The translations under genes were made by a program, and so were the position numbers. Of a stretch of 64,000 bases of DNA, positions 13,178 through 23,491 are shown one piece after another. Each line of letters begins with the position of its first letter. The stretch's first letter is position 1. This DNA is from Cloeon dipterum. Taxonomy: Eukaryota; Arthropoda; Insecta; Ephemeroptera; Baetidae. The DNA is taken from assembly GCF_949628265.1 (NCBI RefSeq), contig NC_088789.1, positions 26,281,883-26,345,882 of the forward strand. The letters are read 5' to 3'. The notes beneath the pieces are model-generated. The model saw only the letters and a list, made by a program, of their open reading frames with translations, searched no databases and was not told the origin of the DNA.

Positions 13178-13613
13178 AAGTGGAATGATTAAGGGCAACA
13201 ATTTAAAATTATTTGAATTGTTGACTGCCATAAACAATTGATCGATAAACAATTTGTTCAACAATTTGAAATAATAAAAAAGGACCTTCCTACAATAAAA
13301 ATTCAAATTTTGCCAATTTTCTCCAAAATTTGCAGTGCTTGAACATATTTTCTTGGCATATTTCGATTCCTCTCGTCGAGATCTGTCCAACGGTGTATGC
13401 CACTTATTGGGGAAACTCTTGCTTTTGAAATTAAATCGGATTTCAAGTAAGGAGACAGCCATTACCATTTAAAAATCACGGTAGCTCTCCGGCCAATTTT
13501 CTCAAAAAATTACAGTGCTTCATAGGTCAATTTAAGCCTAAATTGAATCCTAAGGGATGAGTTTATGCATTGGCAAAAAGCATTTTCCAGGCTTTTGCAG
13601 TATCATTCCTCTT
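13178..13613 (-). mobile_element. Family A MITE, copy 4
   Basis: Left end AAGTGGAATGATTA and right end GTATCATTCCTCTT are flanked by TA (13176-13177 and 13614-13615). The element is about 436 bp. On the minus strand it has an uninterrupted short frame of about 97 codons, shared in outline with other copies. Confidence 0.88.
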
Positions 13614-14064
13614 TAAATCAAAATTAAAATCTGTTTCCTTCAATATTTTATATAATAAATAAATCAGCCTGATTTATTTTTGGAATGAAAATTTAGTAAC
13701 AACAAGTTCACAAATTTTTTTCCCTTTTGACGTCTTAACATATTACGTTATAAAAGTTTCAAAGTAAAACAACTACAGAGTAAAAAATTTCCAGCGTTAT
13801 TACTGCTCAACGGTATTCAATCAAATCGTCACACCAAAATAACTGGGAGTCTTGACAAAAAGTATATAATAAAAACGAACAAGAGTGCGAATTAAAACGG
13901 CCGGCTCGTAAAAAAAATTTACGGTCGTTCTCATAGTGTAGACTGCTTATTTTCCTCGGGGCGGAGTGGTGATGGTGAGTTCATTCTCTGCGGTACAAAT
14001 TGGTGCGGCGAGTGCGTGCAGAGTCTGCGCTGCTGGACCGCCAGATGCCATATATTCACGGCCT

Positions 14065-14095
14065 TATAAATACCAAAAGTCTGCTCTCGTCATTC
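14065..14095 (+). promoter_or_regulatory. Candidate TATA + initiator core promoter
   Basis: TATAAATA (14065-14072) is followed by TCATTC, which matches the arthropod initiator TCAKTY. The initiator A at 14092 is 27 bp downstream of the TATA start. The pair sits in a GC-rich island. No gene with a recognisable product begins downstream in the window. Confidence 0.4.
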
Positions 14096-15361
14096 TCGGC
14101 TCTAATTCAGCGCAACTAGGCCGTCAGATTAAAAACGCGGGCAAAAAAAGCTCGGAGAAGCTGCCAGCAGAGTCGTCGCGACGCCGAACTAGAGTGAAAA
14201 CGTCACACAGAACTGATTATGCAAGCGCACACAGAGAACAAAATTTATTCACGACGCAAAACACACGCTGCGAGAAGAACAAAAAAGGCGATACTTCCAC
14301 CAAGAGTCAAGTGGTGCCACCAGATTATTTATTTTTTACGGTCTGCAGCGGATGCTGCACTCTTCTCCTTATTATCCACCCCCTTGAATCTCTTATTCTT
14401 GGGGGAAAATATAATATAAAATGGAGAGAGACAGCGTATTGCATTTTAGAGGCCATAACATCCAATATATGGCCTGTTCTAATACATTAACCCTGATCTT
14501 TGCGCAAGATCATAAAATTGGGGTGTCACCGCATTCTTGATTCTTGACACTTGCCACATTTTTTCATGCATTTAAAAAATATATTTGTGAGATAATCTAC
14601 CTCTTGATTACACAAGAACAATAATTATCCAGCTGTTACAAAAGACTATGTATCATATAACAACATTTCCAAACATCAACATTTCAAAATTTGTTCACGT
14701 TGTTGTGTTGGCTCGCACTGTTAAGGCATTCTTAGGGGCGTCAAAGCAATTAATGGGAGATATTTAAGCAGTTCGGGGATCTAAATACTGGCTGCCCAAT
14801 GTCAGGTGGTTAGTCAAGTGGCTCGAAATGCTCAAATAGCTCAATAGGCTGGTAGGAGGCGCCACTAGCTGGTTTTCGCACCTTTTCAGCGGCTTTTGGG
14901 ACAAATGTCTGGCGTTTCAATAAAAGACTTTGGTGCGGGTATAGGCGGAAAGAAGGCCACATTGGACCCAAACTCTTCTGCGAACACTCGGGCCCCATGT
15001 TAGCAGCTCACCAGTGTTATTGGGACCCGGCGAGCTCAACAAGGCCCACGGCAAGTGCTGAGCAGAGGTTAAAAAATGACAATATTTCAAACACAATTAA
15101 AGTCTTTATAATTCGTATATTAGGACCATTAAATTTTTGTACAGCAAGAAAATATTGAATTTAGAGAGCCGTTGGAACTGAAGAAAGAGCCGTCCGTAGA
15201 ACATTAGACATTAGACGTAATCTCCGTTGTGGCTCAGGCAATGATTAGAGAATTAGGGATACTTTTTGGTTTTCTTTTGTTGACTAAACAATCAAGTTAT
15301 AGACTCAACAACAAGACCAACAGATGAGAATTGAACTTGTATATTTACCAGGCTTAATTAA

Positions 15362-15369
15362 TGACGTCA
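15362..15369. promoter_or_regulatory. CRE palindrome TGACGTCA
   Basis: Second perfect CREB/ATF consensus site, in otherwise AT-rich noncoding DNA. Function is inferred. Confidence 0.35.
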
Positions 15370-16380
15370 CTGACAATGAGTACATATCAACTGACACTGC
15401 TCTCTTCGTCTCGAAGTTTCCGAAATTTCCATCTACAATATTCGGTTTGAAGTAATTAATTTTTACTATATTATACTCTTAAAAACAAACACATTCTGAC
15501 ATCCTTATCCTTTTAAATTTTAACTTGGTTGTTTTTTTTATTTTAAATGCATTTTTAATTGAATATGCGAGTAAGTTAAAATAACTTCCACAGAAAAGTA
15601 AAATTCTCAGCAATTGTAAAATTTTCTCGTGGCTGGTTCAATTCAAACAGTAGAATTGCTATAATTTCCTCAATTGAATTGCATATGTTTAAAAGAGTAC
15701 AATATATATATAGTTTAAAATATATAATCCGACCAACACGGTTAACTGCTTAAAGCTGGTTTTGTAGAAATATCATTACTTTGTAAGTCAAACAAAGAAA
15801 TTTGAGTTCCCAGCTTGATTAAACTGGAATTTGAAGAATTTTTTCAAACTGTGGGAATGAAACTTGGTGGCTTCCACGTTCTCAAAGCTAAGAATAAAAA
15901 TTCAATGCAGTAGTTCAAGACAAATTAAAATATTTAAGAGTAAATTGGGCAGGATTTTTGCTTAGCGCATGCGAACACGATGGACACATAGTTGAGGATC
16001 GATTCAAGAGGAAATGGAAATTTTATTCAGATCGGCAATTACTGATTTTTCACTGCATATAAATTTCGCAAATGACATTCAGCTCGTCACACAGCTGGGA
16101 ATTAGAGCCGAGCAGATTGCGGGATAAAATAATATAAAAGCAGCAGTTGTCAGCCATGCCAATGATAAATGTATGTGCATGCTATCGTTATGGCGTTTTG
16201 TTGCGTCCTCGTCTCGTCGTTGCGTCGATATTCACGCTCGAATCGTTTTCGCTCGCGCAGTGGCATTTCTTTTTATTCCATTTTGGTGATATGAGACGCG
16301 GCATTGTGCGATTCGCGCGTATTTGCTTACACACAACATTCTTACAACAGCAAAAGACGAGCCCCGAGAAGCTGCCGCGA

Positions 16381-16390
16381 GTGACGTCAC
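16381..16390. promoter_or_regulatory. Extended CRE palindrome GTGACGTCAC
   Basis: Perfect 10-bp palindrome containing the CRE core, inside the 16080-16510 island. The same 10-mer occurs upstream of SNX29 at 51357. Confidence 0.45.
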
Positions 16391-16792
16391 ATGCGCGACA
16401 CATCTCTCTCGCTCAAAGCCCGTGCAAACACATTCTCTCTCGTGTGGGTAAACACAAAACGCATTCGAGTGCGTATTATAAACTTATTTGCTCGAGCGCG
16501 ATGTTTCTGCACACTTGAGTCACTTGCTTCAAAGCGACATTAGTAACATTACATTAAAATATTTAAGAAAATTACGAAATGTTAAAATAGCAGCTAATGA
16601 GCCAAATTAATTGGCTCATAAATAATTCACATTATAAATAAATGAATCCTGTACGTGCCACCGTGAATTCAATTTAATTGTTACTCTAATAATTTTTCCA
16701 GGAGAGCAGATTCAAATTTAAAATCGGCCCATTCTTTGGTTCTCATTCTTTGTTCAAAATTTAATTTTGGATAATAAAAATAAACCAATTTA

Positions 16793-17216
16793 AAGTGGAA
16801 TAATACAGGGCAAGAATTGAGAATTATTTGAATTGTTGGATGCCATAAACAATTGATCGATAAACAATTTACAACAATAAAAAATGACCTTTTTACAGTA
16901 AAATTTAAAATGTTGCCAATTTTCTCCACAATTTACAGTGCTTGAACATATTTTCTTGGCATATTCCGATTCCTCTCGTCGAGGTCTGTCCAACGGTGTA
17001 TGCCACTTATTGGGGACACTCTTGGTTTTGAAATACAATCGGATTTCAAGTAAGGAGACAGCCATTACCATTTGAAAAGCACGGTAACTTTCCAGACAAT
17101 TTTCTCAAAAAATTACAGTGCTTCTTAGGTCAATTTAGGCTTTAACTGAATCCAACGGGACGAGTTTAAGCATTGGCAACAAGCATTTTCCAGGCTTTTG
17201 CAGTATCATTCCTCTT
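16793..17216 (-). mobile_element. Family A MITE, copy 5
   Basis: Ends AAGTGGAATAATAC and GTATCATTCCTCTT are bordered by TA (16791-16792 and 17217-17218). The bases after the right TA are CCCAAG, so the duplicated target is TA and not TTAA. A small deletion removes the TTGTTCAACAATTTG segment. A 93-codon minus frame remains open. Confidence 0.88.
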
Positions 17217-18269
17217 TACCCAAGAAATTGGAATAATGTTTGTCTGCATTCAAGTTTTCATTCATTAAAACAATTTGTTTTATTTCCCTTTAATCATTAT
17301 TATTGTTGTTTATTCTTGCCAAAGTCCTATCCTTGGTGATTTTCAAGTGAAGTGTGAGATAAACAGCAATTTGCCTTAACGCGAAGAATCATTTTCATAT
17401 TTCTCTTCTGATTTGCATGTTGTGATGCTTCTTCTCAGAATGAGACACATGTTGCTGTTTCTGCCCGACGCAATCCTCTCGTAGTGTGTCAAGTTTACTC
17501 ATTTGTACATACACGTATACAACAAGAGATACTCGGTTGGCAGTGAAAGAAACACGATTATGCATGCGTTGTGCGAAAATAAAAGCTATTGATCGCGCGC
17601 GGTGTGCCTGTGAATGTTTTTCAGCCTCGAAGGAAATTGCGCCGAGCACGCAATGCATATTTGTTTTTTATTACTGCTCACTTTCATTTCTCCTTCAGAG
17701 TCGCTTCTATGCGCGAAACAGAGTGAGGGAGAGTCGGAATCATTTTACTCTTAATTGCATCCTGCACCGAAATATACCAAGTGAGTTCGTTAACGCGCGC
17801 AAACTCTTATGATAGCAAACAGGGACGGCGCGTTTATTATTCCCTTTTCGCAATTATCGCGCTGCTGCTGGAACTCATTTTTCGCCTCCATTCCTTCTCA
17901 TCGGAGAGGAAGATAAAAATTTATTACGCAGCGGAAGTTTATTGGGTCGCTCGACTTTGCTCAAAGAGAATTTGTTTGAAAAAACGAACTGCGTCTTAAG
18001 TAAATTAAACAATAAAATATAATGAAAGATTGAATTGACGTGGAACTTGAAAAACGGGAAAAGAAAATAAGAAAGTCATATAATGTTTTCGATATTTTTT
18101 ATTAATATTTTTAAAAGCCCTATTTTGAATCGTAAATCCCACGTAATTGAATTTCGCTATTTTTTTTAAATCCTCCTCGTGTGTTAAATTAAAATTCCAT
18201 ACGTATACGTAAATGAACAAAAAATCACGACGATTTAGAATATTCACTTTTAGACATAGAGGGGATGAA

Positions 18270-18560
18270 ATTATGACCAATAGGAGTTCAGGGGTGAGGT
18301 GTGAATGTTCCAAAAATTATTTAGCTCATCAGGGGGAATCAAGCCAAGTTGAATAGTGTTCAGTTTTTTTAATTTCTGACTATTAGAACCAAAGATTTGG
18401 CGCTCAAAACATTTGCAAACATTAAAAAAAATGTTTTTCGAGATAAAAAATTGAATTTCTAGAAAATAAAGCCGAGAACACCACCTTAATATTTTTACAC
18501 CAGTTAACACGTACCATATGGGACCACTTTTGAGGGGGGATTTCGACTTTTAAAATATGG
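18270..18560 (+). repeat. Unclassified diverged repeat, copy 1
   Basis: Shares a colinear pattern with the reverse complement of 19660-19920: AGTTGA, a T-rich tract, TTAGAACC, GATTTGG, ATTTGCAAA, GTTTTTC.AGAT and AATTTCT. Identity is patchy, so the copies are old. Ends are not defined. Confidence 0.5.
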
Positions 18561-19659
18561 CACTGGTTTTTCCAAATCCCATAAACAACCCTACAGCTTT
18601 TCAAAAATTGAATTTTAGATGAGACTTCCCAACAAGGCGAACAGAATGAAAAATTGCTAATTTTTAAATAATTCTTTTCGGACAAAATTAGCCTTTCCAG
18701 TTTATCGAATGAGAGGGAAGCCTTCATTGGCGCTGAGCAAAAACGCCGCCGTTGCTCGCCGGGTGAAACAGTAACAATAATATAATAAAAAGGGTAAATA
18801 AAGATCGAATAGGCGGTTGCTGTGTATTTTCTTATCCACGGCATGCGCGCGGATCGGATTATTTATATTCCAGTCGGGTCGTGCGGCCACTCTTGTCTAT
18901 AAAATCTCTCTCATGCTCTCCCAGACGGACATTTTCGTCTCTCTTTCTCTCTGCCTTATAATCATCGGCCATCGCGTGAAGGTCGTGACTGAGAATGTGA
19001 TTTGCATCCAGCAATTTCCTCCGCCTTGTCCTTCCTCCTGTGTGCTGCGATTGCTAATGAACCAGCAAGGCGGCGGCCGTTGCGCCGACAATCCAACGAA
19101 AAATCCAAATATTAAAATCGAATGAATAATTCTTGATTCCAAAAGCTGTTTGGAGTTTTGCTAATTAAGATTATTCGAATTAATAAAATGGACTGAACTT
19201 AAGGTATAATTTATTTTTAAATAAATCAAACAATTCTTCGTTGATGTTTTTTTAATTTACGATGCTGGTCTGCTTCCCTTACTCAACAATGTATTTAATT
19301 GTGATGGAATAATCACAAGGCAACATAAAGGTGCTATGCCAGAATTGGTAATACTACTTTTGTAATGTACGCTAATGCATATTTATGATTCTTCTTCTCA
19401 TAATTACGTCAGATCAAATTGAATATATCATTAGAGTTTGCAAAACATTATTGACAACAATAATTGTTCTTGACTCAAATGAGAGTGCAGGGTTATATAA
19501 GACAAAATGTTATGAGTCGGAGAACAATATTGGCATGAGATCAAGTATCTCGTATTCCGCCTGTGGTGCAATTCCTCTCGCAGAAGCCCGATCGAGATGA
19601 CAGCAAATTGTATATCCTAGAGGTCGCTATTGTTAATTAAAATTTAGAAAATTTGCTCA

Positions 19660-19920
19660 AGATTCGGTAGTTTGAAAATGTGTTCCAAAACATGATTGAA
19701 CTTATTTGAAAATTTTGTGGTGATGTTTTTAGTTTTCGAGAAATTTACACTTCAAATCTTGAAAAACACAATTTTTCCGACTTTTTTCTTGTTTTGCAAA
19801 TATTGCAAATTCCAAATCTCGGGTTCTAACCATCTGAATTGCAAAAACTACACACCGTTTCACTCGTCTCAACTTCCCCTGACTGGCTTAAGGGTTTAGG
19901 GGGTGATTTTCCCTAACAAT
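19660..19920 (-). repeat. Unclassified diverged repeat, copy 2 (inverted)
   Basis: Inverted partner of 18270-18560, with the same order of short matching blocks on the minus strand. No terminal inverted repeat or target duplication could be fixed. Confidence 0.5.
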
Positions 19921-21045
19921 TTTAATAACAAAATACTTCTAAGCACGCTTCCTTGGGTTTAAAAATATTCTAAATCTTCCAAAAATTCCTGTTTTACAAG
20001 ATCAGCTACAGGATGAGGTTTTTCTATTAAAATATGTACAACTGTGCAGGCCATCCCTACAAACCCTTGTAAATATGTGCTGAATGCTTCTAAAATATGA
20101 GCATTTCGTTAAAACTTATGGTGGAACAGGCGACCGATTTGTTATGCAGAGAGGAAGAAGCAACTCCGCTAAGAATCACACCTAACCATATGTGTGCCGC
20201 AACGGGAAGGCACATAATAATAATGTGCGCACGTTTCCAAATGTTCATATTCATATGTATGTACGCTGGCTTCGATCATTAATATTCTTCCTGCCTGCAA
20301 ATTCAGGCAGATTGGCTTGCGAATTCAATCACCGCATGTGGCCGAGGCAATCATTTCGCGTGAAATATGCTGCCGTCCTCCCACCATCAGGGGGTGTCAT
20401 GCGCTAAACCAGCCACCCCCTCTGCAACCCCCGCGCCGACGGGCAGATTCGCTGGTGGTGTCCCGCATTTATGAAATATTGTCAGGGGTATACGCTCGTG
20501 CGGTGCTTGTTGAGAGTGAGCCCCCTTCACCTGGCCGCGCACGTTCGTCAGATTACGTTACCCGCGCGTGGGCATTGATTGAACTCTGACCTTCACGCCC
20601 AAACAGAACTTGTCCAACCTGTCCTCCTTCATTTGAAGGGATTGAAGGGAAATAGCTATTATTCTCATTAGAAGGTACTTTCTTCAAACAAAAATAAGAA
20701 CTAAAATTGCTACTATGGGAACCAAACTTAAATTAATAAGGAGAAATCATTAATCCTGAAAAGTGAAATTAAAAATTTAACTGAGAACAACATAATTATA
20801 AAAAATGGTGTTTTTCGTGTTTTTTAAGATGTTGTTTTGGACTCTAAGTTGATAAACATAGTTTATTTAGTTCCTTAAACACGAAATACGCCAAAATTTG
20901 ATGTTTTTCACAGATTTCGAGCATTAGCTTAATTTAATTTGCTCGAAACATGAAATTCTTGGTGTTGATTCATATATTTTTCGCGAGCAAATATTCAAAT
21001 CTAGATTTATTTTTGTTACCGAAGGAAAAATTTTATCTAAATAGC

Positions 21046-21327
21046 CAGCGGGGTCCAGATTACTCCAGATTCATGCGACGCGCAAATATGGCGTCCGGTG
21101 GAGTATGGCGCGAAAAAACGGTCACGTAAAAACGCGAAAAGAACCAAGTTTTGGTAAATATTGCGACATAATTTGCATTACTTGTACTAATTGTGTCTTT
21201 TGGAGCGTAAAAACAAACTCTTGACACTCGTACGGCAATCCAAAGAGAGCTTTTTGTTTCCCACATCAGACGCCATCTTGGATCTGCGCAGTGCGAACCA
21301 ATTTTATCGCACATCTGGACCCCGCTG
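21046..21327 (+). mobile_element. hAT-type MITE (family B), copy 1
   Basis: Terminal inverted repeats start CAGCGGGGTCCAGAT and end ATCTGGACCCCGCTG. The flanking octamers TAAATAGC and TAAATATC match at 7 of 8 positions, which fits the 8-bp target duplication of hAT transposons. The CAGCG terminus fits hAT as well. At about 280 bp with no transposase, it is non-autonomous. Next to the left end is a small internal repetition of CCAGATT. Confidence 0.9.
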
Positions 21328-21987
21328 TAAATATCGTGCTTTGAGGGACTCCGAATATATGTTGAATCGAATCTCTTCTCTCTGGAATTCCATCTGCTAT
21401 TAATTTCGAGATGAGGCGGCAACAGGGTGCATCTCGCCGTCGGGCTATTAATTGGCAGCGAAAGCATTGCGTGCTCAAACGTGTTAGTCTGATTGAGTTG
21501 TGTGGTTTTGGCTGGTGGTTGGGACCGAATGCGATAATTTCCCGTGGCACGCACCGCCTTCATGCGCTTTGCCGCTGACTCTTGATTAGCCGCCCGTTCG
21601 TTCCATTCGCTCGCTCGACTGCCCAGCGGACGGCTTTGCTGAAAGGTGCAAATGCAATAAATTGCCAAAGCCCCTGCGATAACACGGGTAACTACTCTTG
21701 CCGTCGTTCTGCACACAGCACACCTGGGAGCAAGGCAAAACGTCGAAAAATATTTACGGTAGCCTCTTTGGGGCTTTTCGAAAGAAAAAGAGCTCTCCTG
21801 AGAAATTGTTATTTGTTGAAGAGCGCGTCACTTTCTCTTAAGTCAAAATAAATTAATGAATCAATCGAAAAATCATACAACATGCTTGTTTGGGAATTTA
21901 ACGCAGCTTAACAAACTATTCTCTTGATTAATTTAATTGAAATATGTTCGTGTCACAATAATTAAACTTAAATAATACACCAGACGG
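21328..21987. other. GC-rich island between two hAT MITEs
   Basis: Positions 21350-21740 are GC-richer with several CpG. A long minus-strand frame (21060-21716) runs through the neighbouring MITE and is therefore not a gene. Nothing else is recognised. Confidence 0.4.
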
Positions 21988-22255
21988 CAGCGGGGTCCAG
22001 ATGTGCGATAAAATTGGTTCGTACTGCGCAGATCCAAGATGGCGTCTGAATGTGGGAAGGAAAAAGATATCTTTGGATTGCCGTACGAGCGTTTGTTTTT
22101 ACGGTCCAAAAGACACAATTAGTACAAGTAATGCAAATTATGTAACAATATTGATGAAAATTTGGTTCTTTTCGCGCATTTTCACGCGACTATTTTTTCG
22201 CGCCATACTCCACCGGACGCCATATCTGCGCGTCGCATGAATCTGGCCCCCGCTG
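21988..22255 (-). mobile_element. hAT-type MITE (family B), copy 2, inverted
   Basis: Starts CAGCGGGGTCCAGATGTGCG and ends ATCTGGCCCCCGCTG, in reverse orientation relative to copies 1, 3 and 4. The flanking octamers CCAGACGG and CCAGACAG match at 7 of 8 positions. The plus strand carries CAAGATGGCG at 22035-22044, a sequence shared (inverted) by the other copies. Confidence 0.9.
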
Positions 22256-23216
22256 CCAGACAGTGAGTTTTAAAAACTCAATTTCTAATGAAGAAGAGAG
22301 TTCAATTATTATATAAAAATTTAATATTTTTCTAACCTTCTGAATTCTACACTTTTTAACAGTAATAGGCTAGTAGAGGCAAACTCAAAATAAAATAAAA
22401 AAACAAGTAATTTTTATTTGAAATGCCTTTGATTTATAGAATATAGCTATAGATTATTTGTCTTGTTGCCCTGTAATCTCCACCAAAACATTGTTATAAA
22501 ACCTCATTATTTTCCTGCGCAATCGTCGACACTCTTTCATAAAGAGAGTCTTTGATTTCGCAATTATGTGTTCACGAGATTAAAAGCAACTCTGCCGCAC
22601 GTTTCATTCGCATTCGTCAAAAGCCTGATTCTCGCTTGATGTTGCCACTTGATTCTGTTGCTGCTGAGTATGGAAGTGTAATTACAAATCCCCGTAAATG
22701 GAAGACGGAAAGGATAAAATAGCTGGCTCGTCGCTTTTTTCCGCCTGCGAACAGCATTTTCATTCAAGCATTTTTTTGCGCTTCTGGTTCGTCTTTTATG
22801 TGCGGTCTGCTCTTCACATTCGCTCGTCGCCGTGCTGTGCTGTATATATGTATTTAGTCATTGAAAAGCATCGGCAACTCCAATTTAGATACAGCAGGAG
22901 GAGCGAGCGACTCTTCCTTTATGAACCGTCACGAAATAAATAATTGTATGTTCGGCGAGACCTTGATGAATTGGGGAAACTCCTTTTTGCACAGAGATGA
23001 AAGTGGAAGGTGAGTTCATAATTGGAATTGCAAACACTCAAATGTATGAGACCAATAAATCAAAATGCATTTTGTTAATTATTTTATTTCTTTTTGTATC
23101 GGTATTGATTAAAGAAAAAAAACTGTGAAGTTTCTGACTATCTTTCCGAGGAAACTCGACTTGTGAGTAGCGTTCATGGCTATGGACTTCTATAGTAGTT
23201 TTTTTATTAGGCAAAC
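22256..23216. other. Gene-free, one GC-richer island
   Basis: An island at about 22540-22940 lies in AT-rich DNA. No exon, RNA gene or repeat is recognised. Confidence 0.4.
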
Positions 23217-23491
23217 CAGTGGGGTCCAGATTCATGCGACGCGCAGATATGGCGTCCGGTGGAGAATGGCGCGAAAAAACGGTTATGTGAAAATGCGTGA
23301 AAAGAACCAAGTTTTCGTCAATATTGTGACATAATTTGCATTACTTATTCTAATTGTGTCTTTTGGATCGTAAAAACAAACTCTTGACACTCGTACGGCA
23401 ATCCAAAGAGAGCTTTTTGCTTCCCACATTCAGACGCCATCTTGGATCTGCGCAATGCGAACTAATTTTATCGCGAATCTGGCCCCCGCTG
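23217..23491 (+). mobile_element. hAT-type MITE (family B), copy 3
   Basis: Starts CAGTGGGGTCCAGATTC and ends GAATCTGGCCCCCGCTG. The flanking octamers AGGCAAAC and AAGCAAAA match at 6 of 8 positions. Internal sequence is near-identical to copies 1 and 4. Confidence 0.88.

Larger units (their letters stand above)
13614..16792. other. Gene-free stretch; islands, CREs and an unassigned block
   Basis: GC-rich islands lie at about 13930-14440 (with the TATA/Inr signal listed separately) and 16080-16510. A GC-richer block at 14700-15080 contains runs such as GGGGCCCGAG and GGACCCGGCGAGCTC and could be a remnant of a mobile element, but I found no defining ends. CRE palindromes occur at 15362 and 16382. 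A 174-codon plus frame at 13966-14490 has no family signature. Confidence 0.4.
17217..21045. other. Gene-free stretch with islands and a diverged repeat pair
   Basis: GC-rich islands lie at about 17400-17970, 18700-19110 and 20100-20620. A TATAAAA at 18898-18904 in the second could be a weak promoter signal. The AT-rich parts hold two diverged, oppositely oriented copies of an unclassified repeat (18270-18560 and 19660-19920, listed separately). No exon is supportable. Confidence 0.4.

Noticed and set aside
13966..14490. 174-codon plus-strand frame
   Set aside because: It spans the TATA/Inr signal and a GC-rich island, without a recognisable domain.
14700..15080. LTR-retrotransposon remnant
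   Set aside because: GC-rich words such as GGGGCCCGAG suggested a primer-binding region, but no paired LTR, gag/pol frame or target duplication was found.
21060..21716. 218-codon minus-strand frame
   Set aside because: Its last third lies within the hAT MITE at 21046-21327, the rest in a GC-rich island; no family signature and no splice partners.
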